Shown here: positions 16,105 through 23,541 of the stretch, in pieces
Numbering within the stretch: position 1 is the first letter of the stretch
Layout: every line of letters starts with the position of its first letter
Assembly (NCBI GenBank): GCA_019116455.1
Contig: DXBR01000053.1
Location: forward strand, 1-34,941
DNA from: Anaerobutyricum stercoris
Lineage (GTDB): Bacteria > Bacillota > Clostridia > Lachnospirales > Lachnospiraceae
DNA: 34,941 nucleotides
Direction of reading: 5' to 3'
Translations under genes and position numbers: made by a program
The notes under the pieces: model-generated
The model's database searches: none
What the model was told of the DNA's origin: nothing
Seen by the model: the letters and a program-made list of their open reading frames with translations, nothing else

Positions 16105-16513
16105 TACCAATATTATTCTTGATGTTTTGTGCAAAAGAAAAGGTTTGTATGAAGGTTCCGCAAAAATATTCAAACTGTGCGAGCTCAGACAAATGGAGGG
16201 AATCATCAGCGCCTTATCAATCCCTAATATTGTATACATTATGCGAAAAGAACTGGATGGAGACAGGATTCGCGACATTCTGGAAATCTTGTCAATTATT
16301 TTCAGGATATCTGATTTGAAAGCGGATGATCTGAAAAAGGGGGCGAAGATGAATTTCAGGGATTATGAAGATGCCCTGCAGAATGTCTGTGCGGAAAGAA
16401 TGAAAGCGGACTATATCATAACAAGAAATAAAAGAGACTTTGCAGGGAGTAAGGTGCCGGCTTTCTCGCCGGAAGAATTTCTGGAAATTGACGCACCTGT
16501 CAATACATGTTAA
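16088..16513 (+). CDS. PIN-domain ribonuclease toxin
   Basis: A 141-residue PIN-fold protein, probably a metal-dependent RNase that cleaves specific RNA when released from its antitoxin. Acidic residues fit the PIN active site: D6 in LLIDTN, E94/D95 in RDYEDALQ, and D118 in ITRNKRDF. The C-terminus ends with the common 'vp.fSPeEfL' strand. All catalytic positions look present, so the toxin is probably active. The pair sits between comEC and holA. PIN paired with a Phd/YefM-type antitoxin is known from VapBC-like modules. The RNA target cannot be predicted. Confidence 0.9.
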   Translation: MKLLIDTNIILDVLCKRKGLYEGSAKIFKLCELRQMEGIISALSIPNIVYIMRKELDGDRIRDILEILSIIFRISDLKADDLKKGAKMNFRDYEDALQNVCAERMKADYIITRNKRDFAGSKVPAFSPEEFLEIDAPVNTC

Positions 16514-16548
16514 AATGACGGGGAAAATAAATTGACGGAAAAGGTAAA

Positions 16549-17544
16549 ATGAAGGAAATCAGAAGACAGATCAAAGAAAAAGAATTTCATAAAGTATATC
16601 TGCTGACGGGAGATGAAAGCTATCTTATTCTCCAGGCGAAGGAGCTTCTGACTCATGCTCTGGTGGCGGAGGAGGATGAGATGAATTACGCGGTTTTTGA
16701 GGAGAGTAAGATTGATCTGCAGCAGCTTCGTGAACTGGCCATGACGTTCCCGCTTTTTGCGGAGAAGAGGGTGCTGGTGCTTGACCGGACGGGTATTTTG
16801 AAAACCGGAAAGGATACGCTGATTGATATTTTTCAGACATTACCGGAGACCACCTGTATGATTATATGCGAGCCGGAGATAGACAAGCGTTCCAAAGCAT
16901 ATAAATGGATCAAGAAGAACGGCTATGTGGGAGAGTTCTTAAAGAAAGACCAGACAGAAAAAGTGCTCATGCGCTGGGTGGCGGCCCTTCTCGGTCGGGA
17001 GAAAAAACAGATTCGGGAGAGTGATGTGCGTTTCTTCCTGGAACGGGTGGGCGACGACATGTTTCAGATTAAAAATGAGACGGACAAGCTCATTTCCTAT
17101 GTGGGAGAGCGCCCGGAGATCACCAGAGAGGATATTGAGGCGATCACTTCCGGCGAGGTGCAGAATAAGATCTTTGATCTGGTGGCGGCCATCGCCGAGG
17201 GCAATAAGCGGCAGGCGCTCGCCTATTACGACGATCTGATTCTTCTGAAAGAACCGCCTATGCGGATTCTGTTCCTTATCGTGCGGCAGTACCGGATTCT
17301 GCTGCTCATCGCCAATATGCGCGGTCTCCACAAACCGGACAAGGATATCGCCCAGGCAGCGGGGATTCCCGTCTTTGCCATCCGTAAAAATGCGGCGCAG
17401 CTCCGGGGCTACACCATGTCCTCGCTGGAGCACTGCATTGCCTCCTGTATGCAGATCGAAGAGGAGGTAAAGACCGGACGCATCGGCGACCAGATCGGAC
17501 TGGAGACGCTTATCGTGGGCCTGTCGGAGCGGATTGGAATTTGA
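16549..17544 (+). CDS. holA: DNA polymerase III subunit delta
   Basis: The clamp-loader subunit that opens the sliding clamp during replication. The 331 residues are the usual length. The N-terminal KVYLLTGDESYLI, central VGDDMFQIKNETDKLISYVG and C-terminal RQYRILLLIANMRG with PVFAIRKNAAQLRGY are characteristic. An AAAAGG upstream serves as a modest ribosome site. It is convergent with rpsT, and a bidirectional terminator separates them. The comEC-holA-rpsT neighbourhood is common in Firmicutes; here the toxin-antitoxin pair lies in between. Confidence 0.95.
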   Translation: MKEIRRQIKEKEFHKVYLLTGDESYLILQAKELLTHALVAEEDEMNYAVFEESKIDLQQLRELAMTFPLFAEKRVLVLDRTGILKTGKDTLIDIFQTLPETTCMIICEPEIDKRSKAYKWIKKNGYVGEFLKKDQTEKVLMRWVAALLGREKKQIRESDVRFFLERVGDDMFQIKNETDKLISYVGERPEITREDIEAITSGEVQNKIFDLVAAIAEGNKRQALAYYDDLILLKEPPMRILFLIVRQYRILLLIANMRGLHKPDKDIAQAAGIPVFAIRKNAAQLRGYTMSSLEHCIASCMQIEEEVKTGRIGDQIGLETLIVGLSERIGI

Positions 17545-17560
17545 ATTTTTCGCGGAAGCA

Positions 17561-17606
17561 AAAAAAGACCCGGAAAGCAGCCGCTCTTTCCGGGTTATAT
17601 TTTTGA
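17561..17606. terminator. Bidirectional terminator between holA and rpsT
   Basis: ACCCGGAAAG (17568-17577) and CTTTCCGGGT (17586-17595) form a perfect 10-bp stem with an 8-base loop. A-rich sequence (17560-17566) lies on the left and TATATTTTTG on the right, so it provides a T-tract in both directions. Confidence 0.88.
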
Positions 17607-17627
17607 ATGTTCTCTCGTCGGTAAAAA

Positions 17628-17891
17628 CTAAGCAATCTTGTTGACAGCTTTTGTCAGACGGGAAATCTTTCTTGCAGATGTGTTCTTGTGGTAGATTCCC
17701 TTGGATGTTGCTTTGCTGATCTCAGAAATAGCAACCTGTAAAGCTGCGTTAGCTGCTTCTTTATCGTTCTGTGCGATGGCAGCTTCCACTTTCTTTACAC
17801 AAGTTTTTACTTTAGATTTGATCATCTTATTTCTTAATGTTTTTTTCTCGATTACAGAAATTCTTTTTTTCGCAGATTTGATGTTAGCCAA
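17628..17891 (-). CDS. rpsT: 30S ribosomal protein S20
   Basis: A small 16S rRNA-binding ribosomal protein. The 87 residues begin ANIKSAKKRI and continue with the Lys-rich helices typical of S20 (NKMIKSKVKTCVKKVEAAI, KGIYHKNTSARKISRLTKAVN). The start is TTG: GGAGG lies eight bases upstream on the minus strand and the sequence after TTG matches the conserved S20 N-terminus, whereas an upstream in-frame start at 17969 would add unrelated residues. E. coli rpsT also starts with UUG, which is linked to its autoregulation. The gene is transcribed from a strong promoter at 17973-18001. Confidence 0.97.
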   Translation of the reverse strand: MANIKSAKKRISVIEKKTLRNKMIKSKVKTCVKKVEAAIAQNDKEAANAALQVAISEISKATSKGIYHKNTSARKISRLTKAVNKIA

Positions 17892-17972
17892 TCTGTACAC
17901 CTCCAAAATATATTCACTTCTATGTTTTGCCTTACATTCATACTGGACACGGTAATGTAAACATACCACTAT

Positions 17973-18001
17973 ATTTTAGTGATTCCGCTTTCGTTTGTCA
18001 A
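17973..18001 (-). promoter_or_regulatory. rpsT promoter
   Basis: On the minus strand, consensus TTGACA (18001-17996), exactly 17 bp, TAAAAT (17978-17973). This is a near-ideal sigma-A promoter leaving a leader of about 75 bases before rpsT. Confidence 0.8.
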
Positions 18002-18132
18002 TACTAAAAATGAAAAAAAGGCACATTTTTTTCGGCTTTTTGTATAAAAAATTCTGTCGTGAGTCTGCGGTGAAGGAAAAGGTAATATTTCAAAGACTTT
18101 TGGGGACGATAGTAACAGAAAGGATTGTGCTT

Positions 18133-19131
18133 ATGAGACAGAAAAAGAATTTTATGCATACGGATCTGGCGCTGGAGCTGCAGGAAGAGCTGGAAGCAAC
18201 CCAGATACAGGATGGAAAAAATGGGCGCGGCAGCGGTGGAAAGAAAGGAGAAGCGGAAGCTGACGCCCGCTCTTTTGGCAGCGGCATCGATGTTGAGAAA
18301 AGAAAGCGGGACGGCGGTCGTCTGAAGGAGGTCGTCATCACGGTAAAAAATGAGGAGGGTGAGCGGATTCTCGGGAAGCCTGAGGGAGTCTATATTACGC
18401 TGGAGGGCGTGGATCTGGCGGACAATGACGGGAAGTTTCACGAGGAGATGAGCGCCCTTCTGGCGGAGTATCTGGAAAAGCTGCTGGGCAACAGGAAGAA
18501 GATTCTCGTGGCGGGGCTTGGCAACCGGGAGGTGACGCCGGACGCGCTTGGGCCGCTGGTGGTTCAGAATCTTTTTGTTACCAGACATCTTAATGAATAT
18601 CCGTTTGCCCGTAAGATGCGCGCATCCATGGCCATCGCGCCGGGAGTTATGGCGCAGACCGGCATGGAGACCGGGGAGATTCTCCGGGGTATCATCGGGA
18701 AAACTGAGCCGGAGGTGTTGGTGGTTATTGACGCCCTGGCGGCGAAGACCTCGGGGCGGCTCAATAAAACCATCCAGATCTGCGATACGGGCATCGCACC
18801 CGGCGCCGGAGTGGGCAACGAGCGTCAGGAGATTTCTGAAAAGACCATGGGGATTCCGGTCATCGCCGTAGGCGTTCCCACGGTCATCTCGGTGCCGGCC
18901 ATGGCGGGAGACATCATGCAGTCGTTTCTGGAATCTCTGGGAGATGAGAAGATGCTTAATATCTATGAGTCCTGGTCAGATCAGGAGAAGTATCGCTTCA
19001 TGGCGGAGTCTCTCCACGAAGAGTTGTTTGGACTTTTTGTGACGCCGAAAGAGATTGACGAGGCGGTGAAAAGAATCAGCTATACCATATCGGAGGGTAT
19101 CAACCGGGTGATTGCCCGGAAACCGGCGTGA
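18133..19131 (+). CDS. gpr: Germination protease (GPR)
   Basis: An endopeptidase stored in the spore that degrades small acid-soluble proteins at germination. The 332 residues contain the family N-terminus HTDLALE. Processing normally occurs just before TDLA, so the propeptide here would be only about nine residues. Acidic residues D137 (TPDALGP) and D200 (VVIDALAAK) correspond to the proposed aspartic catalytic pair. GAGVGNERQEIS and GVPTVISVPAM are also diagnostic. The start at 18133 was chosen because the protein aligns there and AAAGGA precedes it. An upstream in-frame ATG at 17995 adds an unlikely basic extension. spoIIP follows, as in Bacillus. Confidence 0.96.
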   Translation: MRQKKNFMHTDLALELQEELEATQIQDGKNGRGSGGKKGEAEADARSFGSGIDVEKRKRDGGRLKEVVITVKNEEGERILGKPEGVYITLEGVDLADNDGKFHEEMSALLAEYLEKLLGNRKKILVAGLGNREVTPDALGPLVVQNLFVTRHLNEYPFARKMRASMAIAPGVMAQTGMETGEILRGIIGKTEPEVLVVIDALAAKTSGRLNKTIQICDTGIAPGAGVGNERQEISEKTMGIPVIAVGVPTVISVPAMAGDIMQSFLESLGDEKMLNIYESWSDQEKYRFMAESLHEELFGLFVTPKEIDEAVKRISYTISEGINRVIARKPA

Positions 19132-19252
19132 TAAAGCACAAGAAAACTCCCGGCATATCATCCGGCGGACAGGCATACATTAAAATAATGGAAGTGTACG
19201 GTCGCCGGGACGGGCGAGACAGATGATATACATGGAAAGGAGCCGGGAGGAT

Positions 19253-20485
19253 ATGGAGCAGAGCTTTAGCCGCATGGGGCGCATGGTGGAAATCCTGCTG
19301 ATTTGTGTGTTTGTTGTTCTCTGGATTACGATGGTGTCCGGCAGTAAGCCGGGGCAGGGCAGTTTGTGGCGGGAGCTGAAAGAAAAAATTCCGCTGCAGG
19401 CGGAGATGATAAAAGACGCCGGGATTAATCTGATACGCAATGCGAGAAATGAATTGGTTCCGGTGCTTTCCTATGAGAATTATCTGGAGGAAGACAGCCT
19501 GTTTCTTCCTCTGTTTCGTTATGCGCTGCAGCAGGAAATGTTTCCCGTGCAGCAGTACAGTGTGGATTACTGGGAAGGCGTCGATAATTTTTCTTCTCTC
19601 TACAGCGACGCGGTACCGGATTATTTTACCGAATCCGATGATGAATCAGTGGAAAAGAAGAAAAAAGATGCGGGAACCATGGAAACTACCGGAGTGGGAA
19701 CCAGCTACACTATCAGGGAACTGTCAGATTATGATTTCCTGCTCAATCATTTTTATATCGTGGACAGTACTACCACCATGACCAGAGAAGATCTCAACGG
19801 AGAGAAACTGGTTACTCAGGATTTATCTGTGGATATGGGAGAGAGCGGCGGGAAGGAACCGCTGGTGCTCATCTATCACACCCACGGCAGCGAGACCTAC
19901 AAAGAAGAAAAGGGAAAGAGCGGCAGCGTTCTGGACGTGGGGAAGACGCTTAAAAAAGAACTGGCGTCCTACGGCATCACCGCAATCCACGATACGTCCA
20001 TTTACGACCGGGTCAACGGAGAACTGGACAGGAATGCCGCCTATGACTATGCCGGAGACAGCGTGGAGACGACGATCAAAAAGAATCCCTCCATTCAGGT
20101 GGTGCTCGACCTGCACAGGGATTCTGTGGAAGATTCCATCCATCTGGTGACGGAGGTGGACGGAAAAGATACCGCACAGATCATGTTTTTTAACGGAGTG
20201 AGCCGTTTGAAGAGCGGACCGCTCACCTATCTGGAGAATCCCAATAAGTCGTCAAATCTGGCGTTCAGCCTGCAGATGCAGCTGCTGGCGGCAAAATATT
20301 ATCCGGACTTTACGCGGAAGATATACATAAAAGGGTATCGGTACAATCTTCATCTGGCAAAGAGAGCGGTTCTCATCGAGGTGGGAGCGCAGAATAATAC
20401 GGTTACTGAAGCTAAAAATGCCATGAAACCTCTGGCGGAGATGCTGTATCGGCTGCTGAGCGGAGAAAAGGCATATGAGGAATAA
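19253..20485 (+). CDS. spoIIP: Stage II sporulation protein P
   Basis: A membrane-anchored cell-wall hydrolase (amidase and endopeptidase) that works with SpoIID and SpoIIM in septal peptidoglycan thinning and engulfment. The 410 residues have a single N-terminal membrane helix (VEILLICVFVVLWITMV) and a long extracytoplasmic region. The catalytic domain runs from about residue 200: LVLIYHTHGSETY, DLHRDSV and a late ...VLIEVGAQNNTVTEAKNAM. The start at 19253 has AAAGGAG ten bases upstream; in-frame ATGs at 19223 and 19232 are possible but lack a good site. It lies 121 bases after gpr. Confidence 0.95.
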   Translation: MEQSFSRMGRMVEILLICVFVVLWITMVSGSKPGQGSLWRELKEKIPLQAEMIKDAGINLIRNARNELVPVLSYENYLEEDSLFLPLFRYALQQEMFPVQQYSVDYWEGVDNFSSLYSDAVPDYFTESDDESVEKKKKDAGTMETTGVGTSYTIRELSDYDFLLNHFYIVDSTTTMTREDLNGEKLVTQDLSVDMGESGGKEPLVLIYHTHGSETYKEEKGKSGSVLDVGKTLKKELASYGITAIHDTSIYDRVNGELDRNAAYDYAGDSVETTIKKNPSIQVVLDLHRDSVEDSIHLVTEVDGKDTAQIMFFNGVSRLKSGPLTYLENPNKSSNLAFSLQMQLLAAKYYPDFTRKIYIKGYRYNLHLAKRAVLIEVGAQNNTVTEAKNAMKPLAEMLYRLLSGEKAYEE

Positions 20486-20490
20486 AAGAA

Positions 20491-20519
20491 TTGACAAAGG
20501 ATGGATTCTGTGTTCTAAT
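20491..20519 (+). promoter_or_regulatory. Promoter of the T-box/trpD transcript
   Basis: TTGACA (20491-20496), 17 bp, TCTAAT (20514-20519), immediately after the spoIIP stop codon and before the T-box leader. Confidence 0.75.
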
Positions 20520-20525
20520 TATTTT

Positions 20526-20900
20526 TGATGAAAACATCATATGATTTGTTCTTAAACCGTTGACGCGGGAGTAAAAATAGTTGTGCGCGCACAGAGAGTC
20601 CGGGGTGGTGAGAGCCGGGCCGAACGCAGATTATTAAATGGGCCGCAGAGGGCGCAGTCAAAGACCGGAAGCAGAGAGGTTGAGTATACTGCGACGTAAG
20701 ACATACGTTAGTTGTCAGAGATATGTTGGTATCTCGTAAAGAGCACAAGATATTGTGAATCAAGGTGGCACCGCGGATGTAGTGCCGGAGCCGTATTTTG
20801 GAAGCTGTTTTTGAGACAGAGTCCGGAGTACATTTTCTGGATTAGTATACACCCGTCCTTGGCAAAGTAACTGTTACATTGTCATGGACAGGTGTTTTTT
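20526..20900 (+). ncRNA. T-box riboswitch, predicted tryptophan-specific, upstream of trpD
   Basis: This 5' leader senses uncharged tRNA. The T-box core AAGGTGGCACCGCGG is at 20762-20776. Stem I begins at TTGAC (20560-20564) and GCGG (20565-20568), pairing with CCGC (20643-20646) and GTCAA (20657-20661). The AGTA of the loop-E motif is at 20570-20573, and AGAGAG plus GGTGGTGAGAG form the apical region. The specifier triplet opposite AGTA reads TGG (20639-20641), the tryptophan codon, agreeing with the downstream gene. The terminator is ACACC-C-GTCC (20849-20858) with GGAC-A-GGTGT (20886-20895) and six T. CCTTG (20857-20861) in the terminator can instead pair with CAAGG (20761-20765) to form the antiterminator. 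Confidence 0.92.
20849..20900 (+). terminator. Regulated terminator of the T-box leader
   Basis: A ten-base-pair arm with one internal mismatch (20849-20858 / 20886-20895) is followed by TTTTTT. It should form when tRNA-Trp is charged, stopping transcription before trpD. Confidence 0.8.
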
Positions 20901-20977
20901 CGCGCATAAGAGATTTTTCAGCTTCTGCAGATTATACATTTTTCCATGACAAAACAAAGCGAATGGAGGAATGCAAA

Positions 20978-21988
20978 ATGATTCGAGAAGCAATTATGAC
21001 CCTGAGCCAGAAAAAAGATTTAAGCTACGATGTGGCAGAGACTGTCATGAACGAGATTATGTCGGGGGAGGCCAGCGATATCCAGATGAGCGCTTACCTG
21101 ACGGCCCTTGCCATGAAGGGGGAAACTATCGATGAAATCACTGCGTCTGCGGCAGGTATGAGATCGCATTGCGTACGCCTTTTAAATGATATGGATGTGC
21201 TGGAAATCGTAGGGACCGGCGGCGACCAGTCCAACTCCTTTAATATTTCCACCACATCGGCCATCGTTATTGCGGCCGGAGGCGTTCCGGTGGCAAAACA
21301 CGGAAACCGGGCGGCGTCAAGCAAGAGCGGAGCCGCCGACGTGCTGGAAGCGCTGGGCGTGAATATCATGGTGTCGCCGGCAAAAAGCGCGCAGATGCTG
21401 AAAGATATCAATATCTGTTTCCTTTTTGCCCAGAAATACCATACTGCCATGAGGTATGTGGCTCATGTGCGTAAAGAATTGGGAATCCGTACGGTGTTCA
21501 ATATTCTGGGACCGCTGTCCAATCCGGCGGGAGCCAGCATGCAGGTGATGGGTGTTTACGAGGAAGAACTGGTGGAGCCGCTGGCAAGAGTGCTCGCTAA
21601 TCTGGGCGTAAAAAATGCCCTGGTGGTGTATGGCCAGGATCGTCTGGATGAGATATCCATGAGCGCGAAAACATCTGTGTGCGAGATCAGAGACGGAAGT
21701 TTCTGTTCTTATGAGATTGAGCCGGAGCAGTTCGGTTTTGAAAAATGTAAAAAAGAAGAGCTGGCCGGAGGAACTCCGGAGGAAAACGCACAGATTACTC
21801 TGGCGATTCTGAATGGAGAGAAAGGCCCGAAAAGAAACGCAGTATTAATGAATGCAGGTGCAGGACTCTATGTGGCCGGGAAGGCAGAGACTTTGAAAGA
21901 AGGAATTCGTATGGCGGAGGAATTGATCGACAGCGGCGCTGCAAAGGCGAGACTGGAAGCATTTATCCGTCTGTCCAACGAAGAATGA
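20978..21988 (+). CDS. trpD: Anthranilate phosphoribosyltransferase
   Basis: Joins anthranilate to PRPP, the second step of the tryptophan branch. The 336 residues are normal. GTGGD (79-83) with NSFNIST binds PRPP, KHGNRAAS (about 108-115) contacts anthranilate, and RTVFNILGPLSNPA is diagnostic. The start at 20978 follows TGGAGGA by seven bases; an upstream in-frame ATG at 20879 lies inside the T-box terminator and is rejected. It is the only trp gene in the window, inserted between spoIIP and lepA, with its own Trp T-box. The other trp genes must lie elsewhere. Confidence 0.97.
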   Translation: MIREAIMTLSQKKDLSYDVAETVMNEIMSGEASDIQMSAYLTALAMKGETIDEITASAAGMRSHCVRLLNDMDVLEIVGTGGDQSNSFNISTTSAIVIAAGGVPVAKHGNRAASSKSGAADVLEALGVNIMVSPAKSAQMLKDINICFLFAQKYHTAMRYVAHVRKELGIRTVFNILGPLSNPAGASMQVMGVYEEELVEPLARVLANLGVKNALVVYGQDRLDEISMSAKTSVCEIRDGSFCSYEIEPEQFGFEKCKKEELAGGTPEENAQITLAILNGEKGPKRNAVLMNAGAGLYVAGKAETLKEGIRMAEELIDSGAAKARLEAFIRLSNEE

Positions 21989-22023
21989 TCAAAGACAAAC
22001 TCTGACGTTTAATGTGGAGAAAG

Positions 22024-22075
22024 CTCCCTTTTTGTCACATGTAGATTCTGCAGATGACAGGAAGGGAGATTTTTT
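22024..22075 (+). promoter_or_regulatory. Terminator-like hairpin that contains the Shine-Dalgarno sequence of the MATE gene
   Basis: CTCCCTTTTTGTCA (22024-22037) pairs over 14 bp, with two G-U pairs, with TGACAGGAAGGGAG (22055-22068). ATTTTTT and the ATG at 22076 follow. The ribosome site GAAGGGAG (22061-22068) is entirely inside the 3' arm. The layout is the same as at 8756-8795. It could terminate the trpD transcript, block translation, or both. Confidence 0.7.
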
Positions 22076-23446
22076 ATGACAAAAGATATGACAGAGGGCA
22101 ATCCCCTCCTTTTGATTCTGAAGTTTGCTCTGCCGCTGCTGGCTGGAAATCTGCTGCAGCAGGGATATAATGTGGCGGATGCCGCCATTGTGGGGCGGTT
22201 TCTGGGAACAGATGCACTGGCGGGTGTCGGCGCTTCCAGCAGTGTGCAGTTTCTTATCCTTGGTTTTTGTATCGGGACATGCACTGGCTTTTGCGTGCCG
22301 GTGGCTCAGAGATTTGGGGCAGGAGACTACAGCGCCATGCGCCGTTTTGTTTTCAACAGTTTTATTCTGACAGCGATTCTGGCGGTAGTGCTGACCATTC
22401 TGTGCGCGCTGTTTTGTACACAGATCGTAGAGCTTCTTGCTACGCCGCAGGATATTTTTGCCGATGCCTATATTTATCTGCTGGTGATTTTGCTGGGAAT
22501 TCCATTTACGCTGCTTTACAATCTGACATCCAGCATTATGCGGGCGGTGGGGGACAGCCGGACTCCGTTTCTGTTTCTGGCATTTGCCTGCGTCGCTAAT
22601 ATTTTTCTGGATATTTTCTGTATCACTACCCTGAAATGGGGAGTTGCCGGAGCGGCCATTGCGACTATCACTTCACAGCTGATGAGCGGCGTTCTTTGCC
22701 TTATTTACATGATGAAAAAATATCCGGTACTGAAGATGGAGAAAGAAGAGCTGGAGATGAGAGGAGATTTCATGAGGACGCTGGTGATCATGGGATTTCC
22801 CATGGGACTGCAGTTTTCCATCACAGCAATTGGAAGTATGGTCATGCAGGCGGCTACCAACAATCTGGGAAGCGTGTATGTTTCTGCCAACACAGCGGCG
22901 TCCAGACTGAAAAATTTTGCCATGTGCCCGTTTGACGCCATGGCGGCGGCAGTTTCCACTTTCTGCAGTCAGAATTACGGGGCAAAGAAAGTGGGCCGTA
23001 TCAAACAGGGACTGCGGCAGGGTACAGTGGCGGGAATCCTTTACGGAATCGTCATAGGGGGCGTATTGATATTCTTTGGAAGACCGCTTTCCATGATTTT
23101 CGTGGATGGAGGCGAGACGGCGGTTCTGGATGCTTCCCGTGATCTGCTGTTTTATTCCGGTTTCTTTTATTGGATTCTCGGCATCCTGATCATTGTCCGG
23201 CTCTGCGTGCAGGGTTTGGGGTATTCCGGACGGGCAGTTTTGTCCGGCGTGGTAGAGATGATCGCCCGTACGGCAGTGAGTCTTATCTTTGTACCATTCT
23301 GGGGATTCACCGCCATCTGCTTTACCGACCAGGCTGCTTGGGTGTTCGCAGTCTGCTATATTGTGCCGACATGTCTGTACTGCCTGAAAAAAGTGGAAAA
23401 GGAATTGGCGCCTAAAACAGATGTGGAAGTTCTTGAGAATTCGTGA
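22076..23446 (+). CDS. MATE-family efflux transporter
   Basis: A 456-residue, 12-helix antiporter of the multidrug and toxin extrusion family, expected to export cationic drugs or metabolites against Na+ or H+. The N-terminus (NPLLLILKFALPLLAGNLLQQGYNVADA) and the internal repeat (second half from about residue 225, RTLVIMGFPMGLQFSITAIGSM) are typical, as are AVGDSRTPF and ENYGAKK-like CSQNYGAKKVGRIKQG. It follows trpD by about 90 bases with no clear promoter of its own, so it may be read through from the T-box promoter. Its ribosome site is buried in the hairpin just upstream. The substrate is unknown. Confidence 0.93.
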   Translation: MTKDMTEGNPLLLILKFALPLLAGNLLQQGYNVADAAIVGRFLGTDALAGVGASSSVQFLILGFCIGTCTGFCVPVAQRFGAGDYSAMRRFVFNSFILTAILAVVLTILCALFCTQIVELLATPQDIFADAYIYLLVILLGIPFTLLYNLTSSIMRAVGDSRTPFLFLAFACVANIFLDIFCITTLKWGVAGAAIATITSQLMSGVLCLIYMMKKYPVLKMEKEELEMRGDFMRTLVIMGFPMGLQFSITAIGSMVMQAATNNLGSVYVSANTAASRLKNFAMCPFDAMAAAVSTFCSQNYGAKKVGRIKQGLRQGTVAGILYGIVIGGVLIFFGRPLSMIFVDGGETAVLDASRDLLFYSGFFYWILGILIIVRLCVQGLGYSGRAVLSGVVEMIARTAVSLIFVPFWGFTAICFTDQAAWVFAVCYIVPTCLYCLKKVEKELAPKTDVEVLENS

Positions 23447-23541
23447 TATAGTAAGCTGGATGCAGTTTATCAGACAGAATATATATAGAAGATTCCCGCT
23501 CATAAGGGCGGTGAGAGTGGAAATAACAGGAGGAAATCATC

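Noticed and set aside
18081..18111. Possible sigma-F/G promoter before gpr
   Set aside because: GTAAT and GGGGACGATA at 15-bp spacing match forespore consensus poorly, so it is not annotated.
17995..18132. N-terminal extension of gpr from the ATG at 17995
   Set aside because: The added 46 residues overlap the rpsT promoter region, look unrelated to GPR, and lack a good ribosome site; the start at 18133 aligns with the family.
20879..20977. N-terminal extension of trpD from 20879
   Set aside because: It begins inside the T-box terminator stem; the ATG at 20978 has a proper ribosome site and the family N-terminus.
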